A DNA stretch of 64,000 nt from NCBI GenBank assembly GCA_028285105.1, contig JANQQE010000028.1:1-64000 (forward strand), read 5' to 3'. The notes beneath the pieces were generated by a model, which searched no databases, had not been told where the DNA came from, and saw only the letters and a program-made list of their open reading frames with translations. The stretch is from Alphaproteobacteria bacterium (GTDB lineage: Bacteria; Planctomycetota; Phycisphaerae; UBA1845). The translations under genes and the position numbers were made by a program. Within the stretch, counting starts at the first letter, position 1. The number at the start of each line of letters is the position of its first letter. This document shows, in pieces, positions 7,850 to 16,354 of the stretch.

Positions 7850-8509
7850 ATGGATGCATATCGATACGAAGCCACCAGCGTTGCTGGGTTCGTGCAGCAG
7901 CTAGCGGTGAGTTATCTAACCAACGGGTATCACTTCTACGTACTTGGCCGAATTCCTGCCCACAAGAATCAACATGCAGTCGATCGCAAGCTCATCGAGC
8001 GTTATGAAATCGCTGTATCCAAATGGACGCGATACCGCCGAAAAAAAGCTGGGCTCGCCAATGTGCAATATCTTCGGTTGGATCGTTGCTTTGTGCTGCT
8101 CGCAACCGCAGGCCATCATCGATTCTTCCAGGATGAAGCTGCGGTGATTCGCAACGTAGCTCGCGGACAACCCATTCATTTCGCAAGCTATTCGATTGGA
8201 TACTACAACCAACGGGCGTCGGTCAGGTTGGCGCTGGGTGAGTTTCGACGGCTCCGCGGCGAATTCGTCCGCGTCGCTCTGCGCCTCGATGCGCGAGTAC
8301 TCGAGCAGCGATTTGAAAGACTTCCTGTTGAACCTTACGCGCCGGTACGTCGACAGATATACAGCATCGTTCGAGTCGTCAATCGCATTCGCCATACCGC
8401 CGGTCTGGAGCTCGTCGATTGGCGCTGTGTGCGGTCTCGGCGGCGTGTTGTTCACGCCCTGCAAACACCGTTGATAGCCTCACCAAATGACATGCGAAGG
8501 GTTGCATGA
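7850..8509 (+). CDS. Conserved accessory protein of unknown function, basic, 219 aa
   Basis: ATG at 7850 (MDAYRYEATSVAGFVQQLA) was chosen over an upstream in-frame start because the residues before it look non-conserved and basic. The body reads as alternating strands and helices: SYLTNGYHFYVLGRIP, then KLIERYEIAVSKW, KKAGLANVQYLRL, then HHRFFQDE. I know the pattern as a recurrent planctomycete family of unknown function, from memory only. A truncated relative is present in this window at 16589-16894 (matching residues about 60-155), so the family has at least two copies on the island. It follows two small accessory genes on the same strand. No catalytic motif is obvious. Confidence 0.65.
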   Translation: MDAYRYEATSVAGFVQQLAVSYLTNGYHFYVLGRIPAHKNQHAVDRKLIERYEIAVSKWTRYRRKKAGLANVQYLRLDRCFVLLATAGHHRFFQDEAAVIRNVARGQPIHFASYSIGYYNQRASVRLALGEFRRLRGEFVRVALRLDARVLEQRFERLPVEPYAPVRRQIYSIVRVVNRIRHTAGLELVDWRCVRSRRRVVHALQTPLIASPNDMRRVA

Positions 8510-8654
8510 GGGCGATCGCGAAGATCGTGCCGGCAACGAATCCCTGAACCAAGTTTCGTTCAGGCACGTGGTTGAGAATCAAGTGATCGCAATATTGACA
8601 GGAAGATCCGGCATTGCGCGGACGCGAAAGGTGTGCTAACTTGCGTGTGATAAA

Positions 8655-9701
8655 ATGGATTATCGCACGCAACGGATTTCTGATGAATTGGGCCGGAAAT
8701 CAATCAATTCACGCACTATTATGGTAGGTGATTTCACGGAGATTCAGCGAACCAACTTTGCTGCGGTCGAGATTTCGTCCGCCAGATTCAGTGCCATCGC
8801 CGCCATCCCTGAAGAGGCGATCTGGCTCAAAAAACTCAAAAGCAAGCACACGCGGCGGGCATACCTAAATGACGTGCGACATTTCATGCGGGTAGTTGGC
8901 ATCACCACACAAGCAGAACTACGTTGCGTGACCCATAAGCACGTGACTCTCTGGGACGAATACATGCGCGAGCATGAATTGCCCAGTCCTTCGTCCGCCA
9001 CGATTCGACGGCGCCTTTCCGCCCTGTCGAGTCTCTTCAAGCATTTGATTCGGCAGACCGATGTTGAGGTCAACCCTGTCCGCGAAATCACCAGGCCCCC
9101 AGCCGACAACGAAGGTCAAACCCCAGCGTTCAACCGAAAGGAAGCGCGCAAGGTGCTTAACTCCCCGGTCGAAGATACCGTTGCAGGCTTGCGTGATCGC
9201 GCAGTGCTCTCCGTCGGCTTCCAAGCGGGACTGAGGCGCGAGGAGATTGCCAAACTGCGTGTCCGCGACCTGCACTCCACGCGCGGCTTTGACGCTTTGC
9301 GGGTTCGTGGCAAGCGCAGGAAGCGAAGGACCATTATCATCAACGCCCAGACAGCGCACCGCGTCCGGGTGTATCTCGCAGCTGCCGGTCATGCCGAGGA
9401 TCTGCACGGTCCGATGTTTCGAGCGGTCGGCAACAACGGACACAGTGTCGACAATCGTCGCCATATGAGCGGTGAGCAGATCGCCCGTATCGCCCGAAAA
9501 TACGCCGCCTGCGTTGGCAGGATGCACGGGTACGCATCCCACTCAATGCGGGCGACCTGGGTGACCACGGCGCTGGAAAACGGTGCGGACATCAAGGATG
9601 TGAGCAAGGACGCAGGCCACAGCGATGTGTCGACGACCGAACGCTACGATCGTCGAGGCCAGAATCCAGAAAAATCCGCCGCGTTCTTCGCAACCTATTG
9701 A
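8655..9701 (+). CDS. Tyrosine recombinase / phage-type integrase (XerC/D-like)
   Basis: A 348-aa site-specific recombinase. An N-terminal SAM-like DNA-binding domain (about 55-150, HTRRAYLNDVRHFMRVVG) precedes the catalytic domain. Conserved residues are visible: Arg in GLRREEIAKLRVRDL (near 194), a basic beta-hairpin (RGKRRKRRTIII), HSMR (near 295), AGHSDVSTTERY with the second His and the nucleophile Tyr (near 330). All the expected catalytic residues are present, so it should be active. ATG 8655 has no strong ribosome-binding site; ATG 8721 is an alternative. It sits inside the island, not next to a tRNA, and may act in resolution of the plasmid-like module (parAB/repA) to its right or in movement of a nested element. 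Confidence 0.9.
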   Translation: MDYRTQRISDELGRKSINSRTIMVGDFTEIQRTNFAAVEISSARFSAIAAIPEEAIWLKKLKSKHTRRAYLNDVRHFMRVVGITTQAELRCVTHKHVTLWDEYMREHELPSPSSATIRRRLSALSSLFKHLIRQTDVEVNPVREITRPPADNEGQTPAFNRKEARKVLNSPVEDTVAGLRDRAVLSVGFQAGLRREEIAKLRVRDLHSTRGFDALRVRGKRRKRRTIIINAQTAHRVRVYLAAAGHAEDLHGPMFRAVGNNGHSVDNRRHMSGEQIARIARKYAACVGRMHGYASHSMRATWVTTALENGADIKDVSKDAGHSDVSTTERYDRRGQNPEKSAAFFATY

Positions 9702-9740
9702 TGGCGTGCAATCGGAATCAATGCGGAAACTGCGGCATGA

Positions 9741-9947
9741 TTAGGGTTCTGGACCGCCGGGCACGGCGCGCCGACAGTTGAGCCGTTGACGCTGCAATTC
9801 ATCAAGAATCCCCCGCGCCGTTTCGAGGCGTGCTTCACGAATCAGGGCGCACACGTAGTCGCCGGCAGACGGATATGTACCGTCATTCACTTGACGATAG
9901 ACGAAACGTTCCAACTCGTGTGGCATTCTAATCTTGATCTGCGTCAT
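9741..9947 (-). CDS. ParD/CopG-like ribbon-helix-helix antitoxin, orphan
   Basis: This 68-aa protein begins MTQIKIRMPHELERFVYRQV, then GTYPSAGDYVCALIREA. That is the ribbon-helix-helix pattern of ParD antitoxins: a beta strand, helix A, a Gly-x-Tyr/Phe turn, and helix B. The C-terminus (residues 40-68) would be the toxin-binding tail. Normally a ParE toxin gene overlaps its 3' end, but here the next 40 bp lead into the convergent integrase and no ParE-like frame is visible. It is probably an orphan or a remnant of a toxin-antitoxin pair. It is convergent with the integrase and separated from it by 39 bp. Confidence 0.65.
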   Translation of the reverse strand: MTQIKIRMPHELERFVYRQVNDGTYPSAGDYVCALIREARLETARGILDELQRQRLNCRRAVPGGPEP

Positions 9948-10173
9948 GGGTCAGTCCGACCGTACCACGATTACGATCGAAATCGCAACACATCTCAGTG
10001 CGTTGCCGTATGTCGCCGTCGTCATCGGTCCTCACCCGAAAGCGCCGCCTAGGCGCTGGGACCGATGGCGGCGGTGACGTACGGCTGAATTCACGCCACC
10101 AACCTTGGCTTACTGGCCGCTCCGCTGCCGGATTCGCTTGAGTCGGAGGTCCCTTGTTCCGCGGTGCAATTCG

Positions 10174-10869
10174 TCAAAGGCGAGTCCACGCAGCATCGAA
10201 TGACACTGCGGAATGAGTGGGATTCATCAAGCTGGCTGGACACGTCTTCGGTTGAGCGATCGTGTATTGGGCTGGATCATTGAGCGGCACATAGGGACCG
10301 TGGTAGGACAACAGCAGCAAAGGCTCGCGATCCGTGCTGAACGTGTGGACTGTGCCTCGCCGAAACAACAAGGCATCGCGTGCCCTCACCGGAACATGAC
10401 GGATGTCTGAGGGCGCCAAGCGGGTTACATCGTCATCCGAAACATGGAAGTAACCTCGTCCGGATACCACGTAGATGAATCGTTCGGAGTGCTCATGCGA
10501 ATGCATTGGCAGGTCGGCTGATGCCGCCGCAAATCTTAGCAGTAACATGGCGTCGTTGCGATCTGCGTGAATCAATTCGCGGGGATGCAGGACGGCTCCG
10601 GCAACCGTTGAGCTTCCCTCAAACGGCGATTGCAGGCTGACAGGATGGGCTTCGCGGATTGCGTCGACCAACGCGGTGAATGACACGCCGGGCCCGGTGC
10701 CTCGAATCCGTCCAAGAAACGCGGCACCAAGCAGTCCAAGGCCACAAGACGGGTCACTTCTCAGGTCGTCAACATAAGTCTTGGCGGTATCAAGCAGCGC
10801 AACAAACGCCGAACTGGATTTTGCAACGGGCCCAATCGGACGGGGTGGAATGGCAACAGCGGTTTGCAT
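10174..10869 (-). CDS. Cupin-domain protein with N-terminal extension
   Basis: Residues about 105-200 form a cupin barrel. Motif 1 is MHSHEHSERFIYVVSGRG (metal-binding His-x-His and Glu) and motif 2 is DALLFRRGTVHTFST, with its His. The first 100 residues are helical and not recognised. The family includes dioxygenases, isomerases and small-molecule-binding proteins, so no reaction can be named. The gene diverges from a small XRE regulator; the two starts are 86 bp apart and share a perfect 15-bp inverted repeat, so I infer that the cupin gene is controlled by that regulator. A GGAG sits about 7 bp before its ATG. Confidence 0.75.
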   Translation of the reverse strand: MQTAVAIPPRPIGPVAKSSSAFVALLDTAKTYVDDLRSDPSCGLGLLGAAFLGRIRGTGPGVSFTALVDAIREAHPVSLQSPFEGSSTVAGAVLHPRELIHADRNDAMLLLRFAAASADLPMHSHEHSERFIYVVSGRGYFHVSDDDVTRLAPSDIRHVPVRARDALLFRRGTVHTFSTDREPLLLLSYHGPYVPLNDPAQYTIAQPKTCPASLMNPTHSAVSFDAAWTRL

Positions 10870-10898
10870 GGGAATTCTCCGACGAGGAGCAGAGTCCA

Positions 10899-10950
10899 GA
10901 AATCACACTCATAGTGTGTAGATCAATATACCACTTATGAGTGTGATTTC
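10899..10950. promoter_or_regulatory. Perfect 15-bp inverted repeat operator between cupin and XRE genes
   Basis: Arm 10899-10913 (gaaatcacactcata) is the exact reverse complement of 10936-10950, with a 22-bp AT-rich spacer. The right arm ends 5 bp before the XRE ATG (10956) and the left arm starts 30 bp before the cupin ATG, so a protein bound here would cover the promoters of both genes. Autorepression and control of the cupin gene by the XRE protein is the simplest reading. Confidence 0.65.
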
Positions 10951-10955
10951 AAGCG

Positions 10956-11168
10956 ATGAGAGTCGCGGGAATCAAAAAAACGGTTGGAATTCGGGTTCGA
11001 AAGCTGCGTGAGGCGAACAACTGGTCTCAGGAACAGCTTGGCTTCAAGTGCGGCCTGCATCGCAATTATGTTGGCGGGGTCGAGCGCGGCGAGCGCAACG
11101 TGGGGATTGAGAACCTGGCGAAATTAGCCAAGGCATTGGGCGTTCGACCAAGTGAACTTGTGCCATAA
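10956..11168 (+). CDS. XRE-family transcriptional regulator (C-protein-like, 70 aa)
   Basis: Nearly the whole protein is one helix-turn-helix domain: VRKLREANNWSQEQLGFKCG, then HRNYVGGVERGERN and a closing helix (NLAKLAKALGVRPSELV). Size and sequence style match controller (C) proteins of restriction systems and small phage-type repressors. It would bind as a dimer to the 15-bp palindrome directly upstream and repress itself and the divergent cupin gene. There is no restriction gene next to it; the type I operon is about 6 kb away, so a link to it is only a possibility. Confidence 0.85.
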   Translation: MRVAGIKKTVGIRVRKLREANNWSQEQLGFKCGLHRNYVGGVERGERNVGIENLAKLAKALGVRPSELVP

Positions 11169-11233
11169 CGGCTGGCCTCGTGCAGCATTCCGATTCCAAG
11201 GCTCGTTCAAGTCTTCATTGCAGGGATTTCATC

Positions 11234-11753
11234 ATGCTCGAAGCTTTCAAGAAGGCGCTCGGACGCCAATACGAGGCAGTGTGTCTGCATGCTAAGCGCG
11301 TGCATCGACCGATGCCCAGAACACGCATGGAATGCGCCGGTCTTTAATTTGAAATTCAGCCAGGTGGTGTTTCACACTCTGTTCTACGCGGATATGTACT
11401 TGGGGCCGGATTTGAAAGCGTTCCGCGGACAGGCCTTTCATCAGGAGAATAAGGCGTTCTTCTCCGACTACGAAGAACTTGAAGACCGCCCTCCGGTCAA
11501 ATTGTACGAGAAGCCGCCGGTCAAGAAGTATCTGGAATACTGTCGTTCCAAGGCGGAAAGCGTCATCGATTCAGAAACCGTTGAAACGTTAAACGCCTCC
11601 TCCGGATTCGCGCACTTACCGTTCCCCCGTATGGAATCCCACATCCACAACATTCGGCATATCTATCATCACGCAGCGCAATTGAGCCTGCAATTGCGTG
11701 CGAACCACGACATCAATACTCCTTGGTGCAAGACCGGTTGGAGCGATCTGTAA
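11234..11753 (+). pseudogene. DinB-family metal-binding protein, frameshifted
   Basis: Two frames must be joined to give one protein. Frame A from ATG 11234 gives MLEAFKKALGRQYEAV. Frame B, open from about 11280 to 11753, continues MLSACIDRCPEHAWNAP, then HTLFYADMYLG and HNIRHIYHHAAQL near the end. The join restores a standard DinB four-helix bundle with its three metal-ligand His (HTLFY, HNIRH, IYHHAAQ). A single-base change near 11280-11290 separates the frames. Without a shift, translation from 11234 stops near 11345. It could be an authentic inactivating mutation or a sequencing error; starting at ATG 11289 alone would give a protein missing helix 1. Confidence 0.7.
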
Positions 11754-11814
11754 ATCACATTTGGTCCAACAACAATTAGAAGGGCGCGTGTGCTGCCACA
11801 AACGCGATGAACGA

Positions 11815-12078
11815 CTACCCGGTGTCGCCGTCCTTTCCCTTGTCCTTGCCTTGGTCCTGATCTTGCTGAAAAATCCACGTATGGGCTTGGTCTGCTACTT
11901 TTGCCACCAACGGCAGGTCGTCGCGACCAAAACTGTCGGACTGCTTCCATTCGTCGTCATCCTTGTATAGGCGACGAAGCTGGACACTATTACGGAGCCC
12001 CTCGGACGTCTCGTTGGCCCAAATAACAGCCTTGATTCGTCCGAGCCGAATTTCGTGAACAGGACGGTTCTTTGACAT
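11815..12078 (-). CDS. Small conserved protein (87 aa), accessory-element type
   Basis: ATG at 12078 has a strong ribosome-binding site (aaggagg on the minus strand, 12085-12091), so the longer frame upstream is rejected. The product reads MSKNRPVHEIRLGRIKAVIW, then a conserved-looking core with FGRDDLPLVAKVADQAHTWI. It ends in a low-complexity tail of Asp/Gln/Lys repeats (QDQDQGKDKGKDGD). The strand-rich pattern suggests a small beta domain that might bind nucleic acid, but I cannot name a function. I know this as a widespread small family of planctomycetes and plasmids, from memory only. Confidence 0.65.
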   Translation of the reverse strand: MSKNRPVHEIRLGRIKAVIWANETSEGLRNSVQLRRLYKDDDEWKQSDSFGRDDLPLVAKVADQAHTWIFQQDQDQGKDKGKDGDTG

Positions 12079-12232
12079 GTTGATAACCTCCTTGACCACA
12101 TGGGTCTGTTGTTGAACCTGAGCAGCACACGCTTCCGATCGCCAACTCAGGCGGCGCACGAAAGCAGCGCGCTTACAATATCAACTACCCCAAGACAATC
12201 GACGCTAGCAGTTCCGGCGAACACGATCAAAG

Positions 12233-12793
12233 TCAAACGAGCTGTTGACTGCGCTCGTAACGATACTGCCCGATCTTAACACGATGCCAGATAAGGTAGG
12301 CTGCCGTCAGGGCCAAGTACGTGAAGTACAAGTAGATCCAGAGCGCAGTGTTCACACCTGATGTGCCAAACAAATAGCCGCACGTCATCAGCATGAGCAA
12401 ACAAGTGATTAGGACTGCTTGAATTGTTTCTGTCCCCGTTCGTCCACCAACCGCCCGACCACGGCTGGGATGCTGTGACTGGAACGCGAGGAGGGTCTTG
12501 TCGGCCATTGAATTCATTTGAACTTCAAGTTGTTCAAGCCTCCGAAGGACATCCTCGAACGAGCGAGCATGATTCGTCGTGGTCCGCAGGAACCAGACTA
12601 GAGCCATCGGCAAACCCAGCAGGAAGGCAAGCCGCGTTTCAGGTGGCATGATGCCGATGCTGCCCAAGAAGCCAGCCAATGTGACACCTGCCACGGGAAG
12701 TCGACGCTCCAAAGATGTCATGCGAAAAACCACCAGCGTATATAGCTGCCGGTATTCGGCCAAGAGAACATCGACCTGTTGCCGTTCATCCAT
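12233..12793 (-). CDS. Membrane protein with coiled linker (186 aa), unknown
   Basis: Four hydrophobic segments are visible: about 35-50 and 54-70 as one hairpin (VTLAGFLGSIGI, then LAFLLGLPMALVWFL), and about 126-146 and 150-170 as a second hairpin. Between them lies a helical, charged stretch (SFEDVLRRLEQLEVQMNSM) that looks like a cytoplasmic coiled coil. No enzyme motif is visible. It follows parB on the minus strand by 12 bp, so it is probably co-transcribed with parA-parB. It may be a plasmid maintenance, partition-anchoring or unrelated passenger protein; which of these cannot be told from sequence. Confidence 0.6.
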   Translation of the reverse strand: MDERQQVDVLLAEYRQLYTLVVFRMTSLERRLPVAGVTLAGFLGSIGIMPPETRLAFLLGLPMALVWFLRTTTNHARSFEDVLRRLEQLEVQMNSMADKTLLAFQSQHPSRGRAVGGRTGTETIQAVLITCLLMLMTCGYLFGTSGVNTALWIYLYFTYLALTAAYLIWHRVKIGQYRYERSQQLV

Positions 12794-12805
12794 TCACGCG
12801 CCGAT

Positions 12806-13711
12806 TCACATCAATTGGATGTTGTTGCGGAGGCGTAAGCGCGTCTCCTCAAGGGCCTCAAGAAGCGCGGCCTCAACATCGTGATATGTGCCTTTGCGGT
12901 TCGCAGTGATACCGACCTTGAAACCGGTCTCGGTGAGGAAAGACAACCGAACGCCACCGGGTTTTCGCTTGGCTTTGCCACTGCGCTTGCGCGCCGTGCT
13001 GGCGGCTTGCTTATGTGTCAGTTGGCCCGTCGCAGCTTTTTTTGCCATCTCTTGGCGTGCGTCGTCATCCGAAACCTTGGACAACTCATAGGCTGACCGG
13101 GCGGCAATTTCGCGCCTGTCGACTTGCTCCTGAATTCGCACGGGGAGCTGCAAAAGCGCCAACGCTCGGCTGACGGAGGACGCGGGAATATAAAGCGCGT
13201 CGGCGATCTGCTTGCCATTCCAGCCGTTCAACTCCATCAAAGCCGAGAACGCCTTGGCCTGCTCCACGGGTTTGAGATCCTCACGCAACAAGTTCTCCAC
13301 AAGCTGCTGTTCAAGGACTTCCGAGGGACTCAGCGCTTCGTCATGAAAGAAGCAGTGGACAGTCGGCAAGCCTGCATGCCGCGCGGCACGCCAGCGGCGT
13401 TCTCCGGAAATGATGACCCATTTGTTGATGTTAGACGACCACCGAACATGAATGGGCAACAACTGGCCCTTCTCGCGAACGCTCTTGGCCAACTGTTCAA
13501 TGGCTTCGTCATCAAATTCGGATCGCGGCTGATCAGGATCGGCAATGACCCGATCGATCTCAACACTTCCCACCTGACGCAACGGACGCCTGCCCGCATC
13601 CTTTTGCAGGGAAACAGAAATCAGCTTGGATGCGACCTCATTCTGCCGAATTCCAATCGATTCATCGAGGTGGTCACCCATCCGTGCAATCGTATCGCGT
13701 GTTGTCGCCAT
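12806..13711 (-). CDS. parB: ParB-family partition protein
   Basis: Residues about 48-140 carry the ParB/Srx nuclease-like domain: IADPDQPRSEFDDEAIEQLA, then ISGERRWRAARHAGLPTV (the arginine patch that in ParB binds CTP). It is followed by LVENLLREDLKPVEQAKAF and a helix-turn-helix (KQIADALYIPASSVSRALAL, about 160-180). A basic region (ARKRSGKAKRKPGG) and a C-terminal domain end the protein. ATG 13711 was chosen because it sits 1 bp after the parA stop; the upstream extension lies inside parA. It acts with ParA to segregate the replicon. No parS site was identified. This is plasmid-like context, with repA divergent. Confidence 0.9.
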   Translation of the reverse strand: MATTRDTIARMGDHLDESIGIRQNEVASKLISVSLQKDAGRRPLRQVGSVEIDRVIADPDQPRSEFDDEAIEQLAKSVREKGQLLPIHVRWSSNINKWVIISGERRWRAARHAGLPTVHCFFHDEALSPSEVLEQQLVENLLREDLKPVEQAKAFSALMELNGWNGKQIADALYIPASSVSRALALLQLPVRIQEQVDRREIAARSAYELSKVSDDDARQEMAKKAATGQLTHKQAASTARKRSGKAKRKPGGVRLSFLTETGFKVGITANRKGTYHDVEAALLEALEETRLRLRNNIQLM

Positions 13712-13712
13712 A

Positions 13713-14519
13713 TCACGCAGCCTCAGGTTTGGATTCTCGAACTGACATGCGTTCAAGAATCTCAGCGGCCAGACATCGCATGCATTCAGCGGCGGCCGAT
13801 TTCGGATCATTTATCTCCACAGGGCGTCGGGCTGTGATGGCTGTCTTGTAAGCCGTCAATTCCGGAATGACAGTATTAAGAACCAGTTGCTGGTAGGTTT
13901 TTCGCAGTCGCTGCTCATAATTGCGATGCATCACCAGCCGCTGATCTCGGCGTGCGATCAAGTGCCCGAGTCGACGAAGTGAGGGATTGAGAGTGCGCAC
14001 CTGATTGATCGCACGATGAACAGGTCGGAGTCCCTGGGTTCCAAAGTCTTCAGGTGGTACCGGTATCACGACATAATCGCTGGCGACCATGGCATTCCAG
14101 CTGCATGTGTAGAGGTTGGGTGGGCAGTCGATGAGAACAAGATCGAATCCTTCGAGGCGGTCGACAAACTCTCGCAACATGTATTGGCGCATGCCCGTTT
14201 CTTCGGGAACTGGATGATTAAATCGTTTGAGATGATCGTTGGCTGGCACAAACATGATGCGCTCGAAGAGCGTCGGTTGAAACAACGGTCGAACATCTGA
14301 CGCGTACAAGCTCTCATCGAAGAGCGCTGCAACCGTATGGCATAGTTCAAGCTCTTCAATCTTCTGCGGTCCCCAAAACCCTTTGCTGAGAGAACCTTGC
14401 GGATCGGCGTCGATCAAAAGGACTCGTTGACCGAGCGCGGCAAATGCACCGGAAAGGTGTAGGCACAACGTGCTCTTACCTACGCCGCCCTTTTCATTCA
14501 CCATGCAGATTGTTTTCAC
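13713..14519 (-). CDS. parA: ParA-family partition ATPase
   Basis: A deviant Walker A (NEKGGVGKST, residues 8-17), a Walker A' strand (VLLIDADPQGS) and Walker B (LVLIDCPPNL) define a ParA/Soj ATPase. The 268-aa size fits type Ib or chromosomal-like ParA without a DNA-binding N-terminus. ParA dimers bind nucleoid DNA and are released by ParB on parS, moving the replicon. It is the first gene of a minus-strand parA-parB unit and is divergent from repA; the 112-bp gap between them would hold both promoters. A C-terminal region runs to MSVRESKPEAA. Confidence 0.95.
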   Translation of the reverse strand: MKTICMVNEKGGVGKSTLCLHLSGAFAALGQRVLLIDADPQGSLSKGFWGPQKIEELELCHTVAALFDESLYASDVRPLFQPTLFERIMFVPANDHLKRFNHPVPEETGMRQYMLREFVDRLEGFDLVLIDCPPNLYTCSWNAMVASDYVVIPVPPEDFGTQGLRPVHRAINQVRTLNPSLRRLGHLIARRDQRLVMHRNYEQRLRKTYQQLVLNTVIPELTAYKTAITARRPVEINDPKSAAAECMRCLAAEILERMSVRESKPEAA

Positions 14520-14631
14520 TTCCCCTCGTCCTTAGTCGACTCTGGCAAACCTAACGATTGCCAGTGGCAATTCCGTGTAAGCCCCCGAATTCACAAATCA
14601 AACACTGGCACAGGCCGCCGAAGGTCGTCAA

Positions 14632-16005
14632 GTGAATTCGCACGAGGATTCCTTGGGCGTTGAAGGTTTCGCGAGTCAGCGGCGTGTGCTACCAAAGTTC
14701 AAGCAACTTAAAGCAAGAGGTCGAATGCAACACCAAAAAGCAAACCGCCATCAGCGATCGGGAATTGGTCAGCTCACGCTGGTCGAACACGCCCTATGCC
14801 CCCTCGACGCAAGACGCGGTTTAGTCGAGAACTTGGTGCAACCTGCCACCTATCGGTTCAGCGATGCCAAAGGGAGGCGTCAGTCGGCAAATGCAAAGGT
14901 GTTCTGTCCGCTTGGACTCTCTTCCAAGGATGAATTCTACCTATGGGGATTGCTTGCTTTGACGATGACGCATTGCCCCGAGGTTGGTGACTTGCAAGCA
15001 ACGCCCCATTGGTGTTTGCGGCAATTGGGGATAATCGATGCCAAACGGCGTCGGGGTGGAAGACAGTATCAGCAGTTCGCGAAGAGCCTGCGCCGCCTCT
15101 CAACGGTGAGGTATCTTTGCGACAATTTCTACGATCCAATGCGCGCTGAGCACAGGCAGGTCAGCTTTGGATTCTTGAGCTACAGCCTGCCACAAGATCC
15201 TAAGTCATCTCGCGCTTGGCGCATCGCGTGGGATCCGGTGTTCTTCGAGTTGGTCAGTTCGGCGGCAGGGCATTTCCGGTTTGACCTAGAATCCTACCGA
15301 GGCCTCGATGCTGCTTCGCGACGGTTGTTTCTGTTTGCGTGCAAAATCTTCTCTCGTCGGTCAACACTGCCTCCGATGAGCTTAAGTGATTTGGCCGTCA
15401 ATCTGCTGGGTTTTGCGCCGACTCTCTCGGTGCGCGACATGAAGGTGAAAGTTGATCGCTGCATCAAAGCGCTCCAAGAGTTGGAAGTTGTCGAGCTTAC
15501 AGAGATTGTGAAAATTCGGCCTGGCGAATACCGCATCTCGGTGACGCGCGGCAACTACTTCGCAAGGAAACCAAGGTCAACTCAGCGTCCCAATGTCAGT
15601 GAAGGGCCGCTTTGGGAAACACTCGTCAGCATCGGGTTTGAAAGTTCTGCCGCAGGACGATTGCTCCGAAGATATCCACATCAGATTCTGACTGAATGGG
15701 CGGACATCACGCAGGCCGCGCAAGAACGATTTGGAAGATCATTTTTCCGCAAGAGCCCGATGGCGTTTCTGGTTGATTCGGTTAGCAAGGCGGCGAAGGG
15801 AAATCGAACTCCACCAGATTGGTGGCAACGACTCCGAAAAAAGGAGTCAAACAGTCCGAACGTCGAGGAAGCCAGCAGGGCCGTCTTCGTACAGATCCGC
15901 GATGAGTTGTTCGGACCACCCCAAGGCCCTGACACAAGGCCCGCCAAACAGGAGGGACTGACGAAAGTCGGCGCGATCCTTGAGACTGAACTCGGTGAAC
16001 GCTAA
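14632..16005 (+). CDS. repA: Replication initiator protein, RepA (RPA) family
   Basis: A 457-aa protein with features of plasmid initiators of the RPA/RepA type found in planctomycetes and proteobacteria: an N-terminal conserved block (TLVEHALCPLD, then FSDAKGRRQSANAKVFCPLG), a winged-helix region (DEFYLWGLLALT...WCLRQLG), and a second winged helix (about 270-320, SLSDLAVNLLGF). GTG 14632 has gaagg 8 bp upstream; ATG 14725 would give a shorter product. It is divergent from parA-parB, and iteron-like repeats begin 145 bp after its stop, so this is a complete minimal replicon. In an island it could serve as the autonomous replication module of an integrative element or a captured plasmid. Confidence 0.8.
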   Translation: MNSHEDSLGVEGFASQRRVLPKFKQLKARGRMQHQKANRHQRSGIGQLTLVEHALCPLDARRGLVENLVQPATYRFSDAKGRRQSANAKVFCPLGLSSKDEFYLWGLLALTMTHCPEVGDLQATPHWCLRQLGIIDAKRRRGGRQYQQFAKSLRRLSTVRYLCDNFYDPMRAEHRQVSFGFLSYSLPQDPKSSRAWRIAWDPVFFELVSSAAGHFRFDLESYRGLDAASRRLFLFACKIFSRRSTLPPMSLSDLAVNLLGFAPTLSVRDMKVKVDRCIKALQELEVVELTEIVKIRPGEYRISVTRGNYFARKPRSTQRPNVSEGPLWETLVSIGFESSAAGRLLRRYPHQILTEWADITQAAQERFGRSFFRKSPMAFLVDSVSKAAKGNRTPPDWWQRLRKKESNSPNVEEASRAVFVQIRDELFGPPQGPDTRPAKQEGLTKVGAILETELGER

Positions 16006-16149
16006 CTCAGTAAGCACTTCTTTGGTTGTACAGGCACTTCCTTTGTACAAGTACTTTGGGCCGAGCGGTAGATTTTGTCCGTCAGCCTCGAATCGTAAGT
16101 GATCTCAAATGGATACGGCGTTGCTCACAATCTTAATGTTGTAAATAGT

Positions 16150-16237
16150 GCGACGCATAATACACGTGCTCGCCTGTGGATTGCGACGCGACCGACACGT
16201 GTTTCGTTTCAGTTTCTGCGTCGCGAGCGACACGTGT
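16150..16237. repeat. Three iteron-like direct repeats, candidate oriV
   Basis: Three 20-bp direct repeats at 16150-16169, 16183-16202 and 16218-16237 share the pattern GCG-W-CGC, five variable bases, then ACACGTG. The spacing is 33 and 35 bp, near three helical turns, as in iteron arrays bound by plasmid initiators. They lie 145 bp downstream of repA, so I propose them as RepA binding sites. No AT-rich unwinding element or DnaA box was confirmed by eye. Confidence 0.6.
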
Positions 16238-16354
16238 CGTCCCAACAGGATTCGGCGGGCTCTAAACATTTACGCCCCGGTGTTGATTACGAACAATCTT
16301 GTACCGCCCCGTAACGACAACTTCGGCGCGCGGAGCGTTACAGAGCACGTCTAG

